Positions 54,157 through 63,072 of a stretch of 64,000 nucleotides of DNA are shown in pieces. The notes under the pieces were generated by a model that was not told the DNA's origin, did not search any database, and saw only the letters and a list, made by a program, of their open reading frames with translations. Source of the DNA: JAAYUD01 sp963676865. Lineage in GTDB: Bacteria > Bacteroidota > Bacteroidia > Bacteroidales > Bacteroidaceae. The translations under genes were made by a program, and so were the position numbers. Positions within the stretch are counted from its first letter, which is position 1, and every line of letters begins with the position of its first letter. The stretch is from NCBI GenBank assembly GCA_963676865.2, contig CAXXSS010000001.1, positions 1,364,001 to 1,428,000 on the forward strand, written 5' to 3'.

Positions 54157-55107
54157 TTATTCTGGTTTTTTATCGTCGAATAGAGAAGCCTCATCAGTAG
54201 AATCGTCTTTTAGCTCGACTTGCATTTCAATTTCAGTGTCCGATTGAGCCGACAATCCATCTGGGTTCTTCTCTAGATCATCGCTTAAAGACATTTCAGA
54301 CATAACAGATTCTGATGACATTTGAGCAACAGATGCTTCTCGCTTTTCGCGAGCATGGTCTATGAGTTCCTCAAAATCGTGATCGTGCAATTTGACAAGA
54401 GCCATTCTGGCAGCAATTTGCTGAGATTCTTTTTTTGAATAACCTTCGCCTTGTCCTGCCGAAATATTTTCGAGTCTGATTTCGGTTTCAAAGACAGGAT
54501 TACCTGATTCGTCCTTTTGTTGATCAACCAACCTAAAATCGACAACGATTTTCTGTTTTTGCCCCCATTCGATAAGCCGTGACTTAAAGTTGACTTCTTT
54601 ATGAGACAATTTATCTAAGTTGACATACTGATCAATAATTTTCTTCTGAATAAAAAATCTACAATATTCGTATCCTCTATCCAAATATATAGCCCCAACC
54701 AATGCCTCGAAAGCATTACCGCACATATAGCTGTTGTGAGACGAAAGATGAGAGGTCGATTTAATCATTTTATCCAAACCTATTTGAACAGCCAACTTAT
54801 TGAGTGTTTCCCGCTGAACTATTTTTGAACGCATATTAGTCAAAAAGCCTTCGCCTCGGCGTTTAAAATAAATATACACAATATGCCCCACAACGGCATC
54901 CAAAATAGCATCTCCTAAGAACTCAAGTCTTTCATTATTGATAGGAACACCATCCTTTGTTCGAAGGAAAGTAGATTTATGAGATAGCGCCTGTTCATAT
55001 AGAGATATACGATGAGGGAAAAACCCCATCATTCTATAAAAACAAAAATAAGATTCTCTATCCTTTCGAATAGAGAATCTTATTTTATCTATAAAATTTC
55101 GTAACAC
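54157..55107 (-). CDS. rnc: Ribonuclease III
   Basis: 316 residues. The RNase III signature is NNERLEFLGDAILDAVVGHIVY (about residue 59), with the second catalytic Glu in GNAFEALVGAIYLDRGY. A double-stranded RNA-binding domain (about 165-240) contains SKKESQQIAARMAL. After that comes a 65-residue acidic Ser/Glu/Asp-rich tail, longer than in most homologues. It processes rRNA and structured mRNAs. The start follows fabF by 3 bp in the classical acpP-fabF-rnc order. Confidence 0.96.
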   Translation of the reverse strand: MLRNFIDKIRFSIRKDRESYFCFYRMMGFFPHRISLYEQALSHKSTFLRTKDGVPINNERLEFLGDAILDAVVGHIVYIYFKRRGEGFLTNMRSKIVQRETLNKLAVQIGLDKMIKSTSHLSSHNSYMCGNAFEALVGAIYLDRGYEYCRFFIQKKIIDQYVNLDKLSHKEVNFKSRLIEWGQKQKIVVDFRLVDQQKDESGNPVFETEIRLENISAGQGEGYSKKESQQIAARMALVKLHDHDFEELIDHAREKREASVAQMSSESVMSEMSLSDDLEKNPDGLSAQSDTEIEMQVELKDDSTDEASLFDDKKPE

Positions 55108-55110
55108 GGA

Positions 55111-56373
55111 TTATTCTGCGTATTTTTTGAATATTACGCAAGCATTATGTCCACCGAATCCAAATGTATTGGACAAAGCAACATTTACTTCACGTTTTTG
55201 AGCCTTATTGAATGTAAAGTTAAGCTTATAATCCAATTCAGGATCGTCATCTCCTTCGGTATGATTAATCGTCGGAGGAACAACGCCGTCACGGATAGCT
55301 AACACACCTGCAATAGCCTCAACAGCACCTGCAGCGCCCAATAAATGGCCTGTCATAGATTTCGTAGAGCTAATATTCAATTTATAGGCATGTTCGCCAA
55401 ATATCTCTTTAATAGCTTTTGCTTCAGAGAGATCACCAACTGGAGTAGAAGTTCCATGAACATTGATATAATCAACATCTTCGGGCTTCAATTCTGCATC
55501 TTCCAATGCATTTTTCATCACTAATTTAGCGCCCAAACCTTCAGGGTGAGAGGCAGTCAAGTGATAAGCATCCGCAGACATTCCTGCGCCAACAAGCTCA
55601 GCATAAATTTTAGCGCCACGAGCCTTAGCGTGTTCTAATTCTTCGAGAACCAAACAACCGCCACCTTCGCCCATCACGAAGCCATCACGACTACCGCTGA
55701 AAGGACGAGAAGCTCTTTCACACTCATCATTCCGGGTAGAAAGAGCATGCATAGCATTAAATCCACCTACTCCTGAAGGAGCAATAGCTGCTTCAGAGCC
55801 ACCCGAGATTATAATGTTGGCTTTGTTCAGACGAATAAGATTAAATGCATCGGCAATAGCATTAGAAGATGTTGCGCAAGCCGAGCATGTCGCATAATTA
55901 GGACCGTGGAAACCATATTTAATAGAAATTTGACCGGCAGCAATATCCGAAATCATCATAGGAATGAAAAACGGATTAAAACGGGGACCGTCTTCTTTAT
56001 GCTGATAATAGTAACCTACTTGTTCTTCAAAAGTACGTATACCACCAATGCCAGCTCCAAAAATGACACCTATTTTATTAAGATCTTCCGTTTCGATGTT
56101 TAATTCTGCATCTTTAATTGCTTCTTCTGCTACGACAACCGCAAATTGAGCGTAGCGGTCCATTTTACGGGCCTCCTTACGATCGATAAATTGAAGCGGG
56201 TCAAATTCTTTCACCTCACATGCGAACTGAGTTTTGAATTCTGACGCATCAAAATGAGTAATAGAGCCTGCTCCACTAACCCCATTTACACAATTCTTCC
56301 AGAATTCCGGAACAGTGTTACCTATAGGAGTAATGGCTCCGAGACCTGTTACTACAACTCTTTTTAATTCCAT
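55111..56373 (-). CDS. fabF: 3-oxoacyl-[acyl-carrier-protein] synthase II
   Basis: 420-residue KAS II condensing enzyme of fatty acid elongation. The active-site Cys is in ATCSACATSSNAI (about 164) and the two His residues in NVHGTSTPVGD and KSMTGHLLGAAG. The N-terminal VVVTGLGAITPIGN is typical. It works with the carrier protein encoded 21 bp upstream. Confidence 0.98.
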   Translation of the reverse strand: MELKRVVVTGLGAITPIGNTVPEFWKNCVNGVSGAGSITHFDASEFKTQFACEVKEFDPLQFIDRKEARKMDRYAQFAVVVAEEAIKDAELNIETEDLNKIGVIFGAGIGGIRTFEEQVGYYYQHKEDGPRFNPFFIPMMISDIAAGQISIKYGFHGPNYATCSACATSSNAIADAFNLIRLNKANIIISGGSEAAIAPSGVGGFNAMHALSTRNDECERASRPFSGSRDGFVMGEGGGCLVLEELEHAKARGAKIYAELVGAGMSADAYHLTASHPEGLGAKLVMKNALEDAELKPEDVDYINVHGTSTPVGDLSEAKAIKEIFGEHAYKLNISSTKSMTGHLLGAAGAVEAIAGVLAIRDGVVPPTINHTEGDDDPELDYKLNFTFNKAQKREVNVALSNTFGFGGHNACVIFKKYAE

Positions 56374-56394
56374 ATTAAAACTAATGGCAATTAC

Positions 56395-56631
56395 TTACTT
56401 TGCGTTGTTTTCAATATAAGAAATTGCATCGCCTACTGTCTGAATCTTCTCAGCTTCATTATCAGGAATTGAAATGCCGAATTCTTTTTCGAGCTCCATG
56501 ATGAGTTCTACTGTATCTAATGAATCAGCACCCAAATCATTGGTGAAACTTGCTTCAGGTTTTACTTCAGATTCTTCAACGCCTAATTTGTCAACGATAA
56601 TCGCTTTAACTTTTGATTCAATTTCTGACAT
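56395..56631 (-). CDS. acpP: Acyl carrier protein
   Basis: 78 residues, acidic, with the phosphopantetheine attachment motif GADSLDTVELIMELE; the Ser in DSL is modified. The four-helix pattern and the start MSEIESKVKAIIVDKLG are standard. It is the first gene of the acpP-fabF-rnc unit and carries the growing acyl chain. Confidence 0.98.
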   Translation of the reverse strand: MSEIESKVKAIIVDKLGVEESEVKPEASFTNDLGADSLDTVELIMELEKEFGISIPDNEAEKIQTVGDAISYIENNAK

Positions 56632-56683
56632 AACTTTAATTTTTTAATTAGTAATTAGTTTTATTTCTTTAAATTTGCGGTTG

Positions 56684-56715
56684 CAAAGGAATAAATATTT
56701 ATCGTCCTAAACAAA
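56684..56715 (-). promoter_or_regulatory. Promoter of acpP-fabF-rnc
   Basis: On the minus strand TTTG (56715-56712), a 20-bp spacer and TTCCTTTG (56691-56684, one mismatch) form a good promoter 53 nt before the acpP ATG. Confidence 0.6.
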
Positions 56716-56782
56716 TTTTTGATTAACTAAATTCAATATTTTGCACATTTTTCACGGTTTTGTGCACCAAAGTAATACAAAC

Positions 56783-57355
56783 ATGAAAAAAAACATTGCT
56801 ATTTTTGCTTCCGGTTCGGGGAGTAATGCCGAAAACATCATCAACTATTTTAAAGAGAATGATGAAGTTATCATCAAACTAATAGTATCAAATAAAAGCG
56901 ATGCATTTGTTCTTGAACGGGCTAAAAGACTAAATGTTAGTTCAGTTATTTGCCCGAAAGCCGAATGGATTACAGGAGAAAGTATTCTTGATTTAATGAA
57001 GGAAAACGAAATAGACTTTATTGTATTGGCTGGTTTTTTGCTCAAAGTGCCCCAGATATTGGTAGAAGCTTACCCTCAAAGAATCGTGAATATCCATCCG
57101 GCATTACTACCCAAACATGGCGGTAAATCAATGTATGGCAACAAAGTTCATGAAGCAGTTGTTGCGGATGGAGACAAAGAGAGCGGCATCACCATCCATT
57201 TCATTGACGAACATTACGATCAAGGACAAACCATTTATCAGGCAAAATGCGAAGTTCTACCCACAGATACTCCCGATGATGTAGCAAGAAAAGTTCACGC
57301 GCTCGAATATAAATGGTTTCCACTAATCATTGAAAGAGTCGTTTCCAAATTATAA
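56783..57355 (+). CDS. purN: Phosphoribosylglycinamide formyltransferase
   Basis: 190 residues from the ATG at 56783, where the protein starts with NIAIFASGSGSNAENI, the expected N-terminus; a TTG 42 bp earlier is rejected. The formyl-transfer residues are found in VNIHPALLPKHGGKSMYGNKVH (catalytic Asn and His) and HFIDEHYDQGQTI (catalytic Asp). It performs step 3 of purine synthesis using 10-formyl-tetrahydrofolate. It is divergent from acpP. Confidence 0.95.
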   Translation: MKKNIAIFASGSGSNAENIINYFKENDEVIIKLIVSNKSDAFVLERAKRLNVSSVICPKAEWITGESILDLMKENEIDFIVLAGFLLKVPQILVEAYPQRIVNIHPALLPKHGGKSMYGNKVHEAVVADGDKESGITIHFIDEHYDQGQTIYQAKCEVLPTDTPDDVARKVHALEYKWFPLIIERVVSKL

Positions 57356-57377
57356 GTCTCCGTAAATAATAGAATTT

Positions 57378-58436
57378 TCAGAGAATATATTCAATTTGAT
57401 AAGCCTCTGGCTCTCTACGAAGTGGATAATTCCCTCTTAAATACTCAAATTTATCGGGTTGTTGTTTTAGCCAATCACTGTCTCGACGGGGATCATATAT
57501 TTTAATTAGAGCTTCTTCCTTTGAGGAGGCTTTAATTATATCCGACAATGGTGCAGGAGGCAATATATTATAACTATGACTCAATCCAAAGAAGTGGCAG
57601 AAAGAACATAAAGACATTCTAGTAGCATTCGCTTTACCATCGGCAGAGTATCCAGCTATATGGGGAGTACCTATTAATACTTTATTCAATAGATCGCGAT
57701 CAATTTCCGGTTCATGCTCCCAAACATCAATTACAGCATCAGATATTTGCCGATTATCAATAGCCGACAACAACGCTTTCGTTTCTATTACTTCCCCACG
57801 AGAAGTATTAATAATAAAAGGATTCTTCTTTAGAGAAGAGAAAAAAGGTTCATCACCAAGATGGAATGTTTTATAAATACCGTCTTTATTTAAAGGAACA
57901 TGAAACGAAATGATATCGCACTCCTCCATCAATTGCTTTAACGGAACAAAGTTATTTTCTGCCTTACTATTTCTTTCAGACCATTCACGCGGCGGATCAT
58001 TCTGCAAAACACGTAACCCCCATTCTTGAGCCATCTTCACCACTTTACTCCCAACATTGCCAACGCCAACAACACCCAATGTGAAATGGTTCAACTCTTT
58101 TCCTTTAAGTTGTTTGAATATCAACAAGACTGATTGAACATACTGCACAACTGACGATGCATTACAACCCGGTGCATTTTTCCACACGATTCCGGCCTCT
58201 TTACAATAATCCACATCAATATGGTCAAAACCAATTGTTGCGGTTGCAATGAACTTCACTTTACTACCGTTCAATAAATCCCGGTCACAATGTGTTCTCG
58301 TGCGTATAATTAATGCATCGGCATCACGAACGATAGCAGGAGTAAAAGAATTGCCAGGCAGGCAAACGACTTCGTCTGCAATCTTTTCAAGAGATTCCTT
58401 AATATAAGGAATCTTATCATCAACAACAACTTTCAT
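57378..58436 (-). CDS. pdxB: 4-phosphoerythronate dehydrogenase
   Basis: 352 residues, NAD-dependent 2-hydroxyacid dehydrogenase fold. The nucleotide-binding loop is GVVGVGNVGSKVV (about 122-134). The ATATIGFDHIDVDYCKEAGI and APGCNASSVVQYV segments and the long C-terminal dimerisation domain mark it as PdxB rather than a generic dehydrogenase. It makes 3-hydroxy-4-phospho-2-oxobutanoate in pyridoxal phosphate synthesis. It appears to be a single-gene unit. Confidence 0.93.
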   Translation of the reverse strand: MKVVVDDKIPYIKESLEKIADEVVCLPGNSFTPAIVRDADALIIRTRTHCDRDLLNGSKVKFIATATIGFDHIDVDYCKEAGIVWKNAPGCNASSVVQYVQSVLLIFKQLKGKELNHFTLGVVGVGNVGSKVVKMAQEWGLRVLQNDPPREWSERNSKAENNFVPLKQLMEECDIISFHVPLNKDGIYKTFHLGDEPFFSSLKKNPFIINTSRGEVIETKALLSAIDNRQISDAVIDVWEHEPEIDRDLLNKVLIGTPHIAGYSADGKANATRMSLCSFCHFFGLSHSYNILPPAPLSDIIKASSKEEALIKIYDPRRDSDWLKQQPDKFEYLRGNYPLRREPEAYQIEYIL

Positions 58437-58524
58437 TTACTTCACGTTTTAATTTATCAAGCTTCACAAAGGTACATCATTTATTCGTGAGCCGTACGAG
58501 TTTCCAAATAAAATGCATGAAACG

Positions 58525-58556
58525 GTTGCCGCATTAAATTATTTTATATAGCTTTG
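58525..58556 (+). promoter_or_regulatory. Promoter of the LPS-core-like operon
   Basis: TAGCTTTG at 58549-58556 is a perfect -7 box; GTTG at 58525-58528 is a one-mismatch -33 box at a 20-bp spacing. The first gene starts about 30 nt downstream. Confidence 0.55.
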
Positions 58557-58585
58557 CCATTTATAACATTTAACTTTCATTTTTG

Positions 58586-59194
58586 ATGATGACCTTTAGC
58601 AACGTTTGCAACGAGATTTTTGAAAAAGCGACAACAGATTATCATATTAAAGATAATATTGATACCCCTATTAACAATCCGTATGCATTAAAGACTATCG
58701 AATATTATCTCTATTTAAAGAATTGGATAGATGCAGTTCAGTGGCATTTGGAAGATATTGTTCGCGACCCTCAGATCGATCCGGTTGAAGCATTGGCAAT
58801 AAAACGCCGAATAGACAGATCCAACCAAGACAGGACAGATTTGGTAGAGCTAATAGACAGTTATATTTATGACAAATATAAAACGATCGAACCGACGCCG
58901 GATGCCATAATCAACACTGAAAGTCCGGCATGGGCCATCGATCGCCTCTCAATACTTGCTTTAAAGATCTACCATATGGAACAGGAAGTAAAGCGCAGCG
59001 AAGCGACCTCCGAGCATATTGCAGGTTGCCAAGCAAAGCTCAATATATTACTCGAACAAAAGAACGATTTATCTGCAGCGATTGACACTCTATTAAATAA
59101 TATAGAGAAAGGAAAGATTCTAATAAAGGTCTACAAACAAATGAAAATGTACAACGACCCAAATCTCAATCCGATTCTCTATACAAAAAAATAA
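58586..59194 (+). CDS. DUF4254 protein
   Basis: 202 residues from the ATG at 58586 (a second ATG follows directly, so the start may be 58589). Largely alpha-helical and soluble, with the DUF4254 landmarks DAVQWHLEDIVRDPQIDP and IKRRIDRSNQDRTDLVELID. No catalytic motif is known for this family, which in Bacteroidales regularly precedes a GT9 glycosyltransferase as it does here. A part in LPS core assembly is inferred from that linkage. Confidence 0.82.
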   Translation: MMTFSNVCNEIFEKATTDYHIKDNIDTPINNPYALKTIEYYLYLKNWIDAVQWHLEDIVRDPQIDPVEALAIKRRIDRSNQDRTDLVELIDSYIYDKYKTIEPTPDAIINTESPAWAIDRLSILALKIYHMEQEVKRSEATSEHIAGCQAKLNILLEQKNDLSAAIDTLLNNIEKGKILIKVYKQMKMYNDPNLNPILYTKK

Positions 59195-59196
59195 AA

Positions 59197-60228
59197 ATGA
59201 CACGTATTCTTATTATCCGTTTTTCTGCCATCGGTGATGTAGCGATGACCATTCCCGTTATTTATTCCTTTGCCCGTCAATATCCAGATATTGATATTAC
59301 ATTCTTAAGTAGACGTGTATTGCAGCCTATGTTCCAAGAAATGCCACAAAATGTACATTACTATGCGGCAGATTTAAAAGGGAAACACAAAGGACTAAGA
59401 GGTATATATCGTTTGTACAAAGAATTGAAAGAGCTTAAATTCGATATGGTTGCCGATTTCCATAGTGTTATTCGTACCAAACTACTTTGCCTTTTACTTC
59501 GCACAACAGGCATCCGCATTGAATCGGTAAAGAAAGGACGCTCCGAGAAGCATAAACTCATTCGCCGACGCCACAAAGAGCTGAAGAACCAAAAAAGCTC
59601 TTTCCGCCGCTTTGCCGATGTACTTGAGAAACTCGGTTTCCCCGTGTTACTGGATTTTTCATCTATTTACGGCGATAAAAGAGGCGACTTTTCTAAAATA
59701 GCTTCAGTAGTGCCTCAAAAAGGAAAAGACATCTGGATAGGTATTGCTCCTTTTGCAAAACACGAAGGCAAAATCTATCCTATTCATCTACAAGAAAAAG
59801 TAGTTGCACACTTTGCCGCCCAACCACATGTTAAGGTATTCCTCTTTGGAGGAGGCAAAAAGGAAATCGGTATTTTCGAGGAATGGATTAAAAAATATCC
59901 CACGGTAATATCTACAACGGGCAAACTGAACATGTCAACAGAATTGATCTTAATGAGCTATCTCAACGTGATGCTCTCAATGGATTCGGCAAATATGCAC
60001 ATGGCCTCACTGGTTAATATTCCGGTTATCTCAATTTGGGGAGCAACACATCCTTATGGAGGCTTCATGGGATGGAAACAACTTCCCGTCAACACCATTC
60101 AACTCGATATGCCTTGCCGTCCTTGCTCAGTATATGGCGAAAGTCCTTGCTACAGGGGTGATTATGCCTGTATGAACAACATCGAACCGGAACGAGTAAT
60201 CAAAAAGATAGAAGGTATCATATATTAA
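59197..60228 (+). CDS. Family 9 glycosyltransferase (heptosyltransferase-like)
   Basis: 343 residues with a GT-B fold. The N-terminal RILIIRFSAIGDVAMTIPVIYSF and the C-terminal SMDSANMHMASLVNIPVISIWGATHPYGGF, where the donor nucleotide binds, identify GT9. A C-terminal cysteine-rich tail (PCRPCSVYGESPCYRG) is also typical. Family members add heptose or another sugar to the LPS inner core; the exact donor here is not known. It begins 2 bp after the DUF4254 stop. Confidence 0.88.
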   Translation: MTRILIIRFSAIGDVAMTIPVIYSFARQYPDIDITFLSRRVLQPMFQEMPQNVHYYAADLKGKHKGLRGIYRLYKELKELKFDMVADFHSVIRTKLLCLLLRTTGIRIESVKKGRSEKHKLIRRRHKELKNQKSSFRRFADVLEKLGFPVLLDFSSIYGDKRGDFSKIASVVPQKGKDIWIGIAPFAKHEGKIYPIHLQEKVVAHFAAQPHVKVFLFGGGKKEIGIFEEWIKKYPTVISTTGKLNMSTELILMSYLNVMLSMDSANMHMASLVNIPVISIWGATHPYGGFMGWKQLPVNTIQLDMPCRPCSVYGESPCYRGDYACMNNIEPERVIKKIEGIIY

Positions 60229-60243
60229 AGAAAGTAATATCTG

Positions 60244-61167
60244 ATGAAGGTCATAATCAATCCGAAGTACGAGTATCTTCGGGAGGATATTTTGCAAATC
60301 CCCGAAGAATTCGATAAACAGCCCGGAGAAATCATATACGAAGCTCGTAATATACTAAAGGTTGTAGAGCTGAGAGGGATAAAAGTCGTCATTAAAAGTT
60401 TCCATCAGCCTAAATTCTTCAATCGGATAATCTATTCCTTTATCCGCAAATCAAAAGCGCTACGCTCATACCTTTTCTCAGAAAAATTGCTAGAATATAA
60501 TATTCCGGCACCTACCCCTATTGCCTGCATTATACAATCGAAAAGTGGTTTGCTCACCAGTAGCTACTATATAAACAAATACGAAGAAGCCGAAACTGTG
60601 AGAGAATTAATGGGAGGTACGGTACTAGGCAATGAAGAGTTGCTCAATGATTTCACCGATTTTCTCATTCACACTCACTATCAAGGCATTCTGCACTTAG
60701 ATCTTTCCCCCGGAAACATTCTATTCAAGAAAGAAGCCAACGGAAAATACAAATTTCTTTTGATAGATGTAAACCGCATGAAGCTCGATACGTATGTAGG
60801 CATGAAAGAAGCCAGTTACAATTTACGCCGTCTCTGCACCTCATCCGAAATATCAGGATATATAGCCCGTCGGTACGCACAACACAAAGAATGGGACATT
60901 GCCAAAATGGAAAAGATGGTACAGCACGATAGTGATCATTTCTTCAAAAAGTTTTTCTTTCACCGGGCAGCGACACGTTCTAAAGCTCCTCATATACGCC
61001 TCATCATATTAGAATTTCGCTTCTTCCTTTTTATCAGAATCCATTTTCTATCAGCTCATAGCAAACTAAGCGCCACTTTATACCGTAAAGAGGCATCTAT
61101 ATATATCAACTACTTAAAAGATTATGATTTCAGGAAAATATTCTACACCAACTATATAACCAAGTAA
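60244..61167 (+). CDS. InaA-family LPS kinase-like protein
   Basis: 307 residues with a protein-kinase-like fold. The Lys of the N-lobe is in GIKVVIKSFHQP and the catalytic loop reads HLDLSPGNILF, followed by LLIDVNRMKL in place of the DFG motif. Related proteins (InaA, WaaP, KdkA) phosphorylate sugars of the LPS inner core. Third gene of the unit, 15 bp after the GT9, so core phosphorylation is the likely task. Confidence 0.82.
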   Translation: MKVIINPKYEYLREDILQIPEEFDKQPGEIIYEARNILKVVELRGIKVVIKSFHQPKFFNRIIYSFIRKSKALRSYLFSEKLLEYNIPAPTPIACIIQSKSGLLTSSYYINKYEEAETVRELMGGTVLGNEELLNDFTDFLIHTHYQGILHLDLSPGNILFKKEANGKYKFLLIDVNRMKLDTYVGMKEASYNLRRLCTSSEISGYIARRYAQHKEWDIAKMEKMVQHDSDHFFKKFFFHRAATRSKAPHIRLIILEFRFFLFIRIHFLSAHSKLSATLYRKEASIYINYLKDYDFRKIFYTNYITK

Positions 61168-61400
61168 TCATTTCTAATCTAAAAAAGGAGCCACGCCATA
61201 AGGTGCAGCAGCTCTTTAAAACAGAAGAAATATCATCAATACTTGGGTTCGGGATAAGAAATCAAAAAAAGACGAGTTGATTTGTTCTATCGCTTTTTAT
61301 TGTTGCAATCGTTACTGTCACCTTATCTTATTGACGATGAGTGATATATACAGATGTTGCTTGTTTATGGGACCTCGAAATGGTATTATCTTGCTTATTG

Positions 61401-61575
61401 TTAGCGTGTTATGAAACACGGATCGTCCACTTCGTATATCAACCGATTAAGTCATTACTCCGTATCTGTGGTGTGTGCACCGTGTAGAAACGTCCTTGCT
61501 TACCACCCATGCATGGAAGAGATCCGGTTCTTCTTCTCTGAAAGAAGGTGTTTTGTACACATCTTATTGAATCAT
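61401..61575 (-). pseudogene. Remnant of the HU-like gene in copy B
   Basis: The start region and the last codons of the copy A gene can both be aligned, but about 517 bp between them are missing. The deletion corresponds to 7039-7555 of copy A, where ACTCC occurs at both ends, suggesting slippage between short repeats. The length is not a multiple of three, so the frame is lost. Confidence 0.7.
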
Positions 61576-61618
61576 AGTTATCGTATTTAAGGCATTTCTG
61601 TTGACTCATTCAGGGTTT

Positions 61619-61708
61619 GTCGTTCCACATATGTGATTCGATCAACTCACATATGTGAGTCGATCGTTCCATATATGTGAGTTGATCGAATCACATATGT
61701 GGAACGAC
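61619..61708. repeat. Four-unit palindromic array of copy B
   Basis: Units CACATATGTG at 61626-61635, 61648-61657 and 61692-61701, with the variant CATATATGTG at 61670-61679, all 22 bp apart. Outer arms GTCGTTC and GAACGAC are the same as in copy A. The middle spacer AGTCGATCGTTC is not seen in copy A. Despite decay of the flanking genes the array is almost unchanged. Confidence 0.9.
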
Positions 61709-61787
61709 ATTCTTCTCAGAACAAAACATAAAATCGCTCTGATATGAACCAACTTTCATCAGTATGTCTCATAGATTTCACCCTTTT

Positions 61788-61934
61788 GAAGGGTATCATG
61801 GGAACGTTTAAAAGCATCTCTGCCATGATGTTATAACTAAAATTACAACACCATGGCAGAGACGTACGAATTGTAGAGCGCGCAAATGGCAACAGGATTT
61901 TGTTGAAATAGACCGACGCGTTCGCAACGATATA
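61788..61934 (+). pseudogene. Remnant of the VapE-like gene in copy B
   Basis: About 147 bp match 9282-9427 of copy A, including the GTATCATGG..AACGTTTAAAAG start and the GACCGACGCGTTCGCAACGA end. The promoter, the first codons and everything after this stretch are missing, and small indels break the frame. Confidence 0.7.
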
Positions 61935-61961
61935 CCTGAGTTCTTATCCCGAACTCAAATA

Positions 61962-62717
61962 TCAATAGCTTTTGACATGCCCCATTCCTGAAGTCGATAT
62001 ATTTTTCACACTAGGATTTCCTTTATATTTAATATTGCCCAATCCATGGGACGTAGCATCAATGCTCTCTGAAGCATAGCAATTGATATTGCCCACACCA
62101 CGAGATTCTGCGGTCACACTTTTTGCAATCAAGTTCAACGTATTTATATTGCCTACACCGCGAGAACTCAATTTCACATTTCCCACTTCACCACTAATGT
62201 TAGCATTACCTACACCACGAGATTCAATATCAAGACTTTCACATTTCAATCCACTGATCTTAATATTACCAACTCCTCGCGTTTCAATACTCAAAGATTT
62301 TTGATTTAGTCCATTAATAGTGATATCACCTACGCCACGAGACAATACAGATTTCAGAGAAGGCATCCCTATAATAATCGTCAAATGTTCTGCACTTCTC
62401 GATCCATGATAATCGGATTCTTGACCGATTTTCAACACACTACCATCTACTGTAGCCGACGTAGCGTTTACCAGACGCTCGGTACCGTTCACCTTAACAT
62501 AATACTCACCCGATGTTTGAATAATTTCAATAGTACCTACCCCGCTATGTTCAATAGCGTCAAAACCTCTCACACTGAAGGAACGATTCGCTCCTTGGTT
62601 TTCTGACACGGCCTTGTTCGATGCCGAACAACCCGTACACATAGCCAATACCATCATCAGCCATGCTACATTCTTTAAAATTGAATTCATCTTTAATATT
62701 ATATTTATTAGATTCAT
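61962..62717 (-). CDS. DUF2807 (GIN-domain) lipoprotein, copy 2
   Basis: 251 residues; the open frame starts at 62717, though the internal ATG at 62687 (MNSILKNVAWLMMVLAMCTGC) fits a lipoprotein signal better and may be the real start. The lipobox is MCTGC. The mature chain repeats SRGVGDI/RGVGNI every 18-22 residues, the same pattern as copy 1 at 36425. Its stop codon overlaps the end repeat of cassette copy B. Function unknown; probably an envelope beta-helix protein. Confidence 0.87.
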   Translation of the reverse strand: MNLINIILKMNSILKNVAWLMMVLAMCTGCSASNKAVSENQGANRSFSVRGFDAIEHSGVGTIEIIQTSGEYYVKVNGTERLVNATSATVDGSVLKIGQESDYHGSRSAEHLTIIIGMPSLKSVLSRGVGDITINGLNQKSLSIETRGVGNIKISGLKCESLDIESRGVGNANISGEVGNVKLSSRGVGNINTLNLIAKSVTAESRGVGNINCYASESIDATSHGLGNIKYKGNPSVKNISTSGMGHVKSY

Positions 62718-62922
62718 TATTTACAGATGATTAGTTGTTCTGATTAAGCTACTCTCCTCTATCAGGACTAAACACGTCCAAACCTCCTATCATTCATATT
62801 CAAATAAGAATATCGTCCATTTCATCGGCATATACCGACACATCACAAATATCTTATAGTTCCTAGTACGAGACTGCTTCAAGAAATAAAATATCCCATT
62901 TCATCGATATAAAAGAGTCATC

Positions 62923-63072
62923 TCAACATAGGCTCACGTTGACAACATAAATCCACCACCAACATATTGAAACGATCATAAATGCAGATAAACAATATTC
63001 AAATGGTCGACCGATCATTATTTCTTTTTCACCTATATACATAAGACGAGAGTAAGAGCCAAAACGTGACAT
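62923..63072 (-). CDS. Possible 49-residue small membrane protein
   Basis: The frame starts with the ATG at 63072, 7 nt after a textbook GGAGG. That is noteworthy because ribosome binding sites of this kind are rare in the window. The peptide is polar for about 30 residues and then hydrophobic with three adjacent Trp (ICWWWIYVVNV). No homologue is recognised, and the frame may be accidental. Confidence 0.3.
   Translation of the reverse strand: MSRFGSYSRLMYIGEKEIMIGRPFEYCLSAFMIVSICWWWIYVVNVSLC

Larger units (their letters stand above)
61239..61962. mobile_element. HU-like/VapE-like cassette, copy B, degenerate
   Basis: This 724-bp block matches copy A piecewise: 61294-61490 with 6849-7038, 61491-61740 with the start of the HU-like gene and the palindromic array, and 61788-61934 with the VapE-like gene. 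The ends carry a 22-bp imperfect inverted repeat (61239-61260 and 61941-61962), with the core GTTCGGGATAAGAA. Both genes are fragmentary and neither IS is present. It lies between the InaA-type kinase gene and DUF2807 copy 2, abutting the latter's stop codon. Confidence 0.7.
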
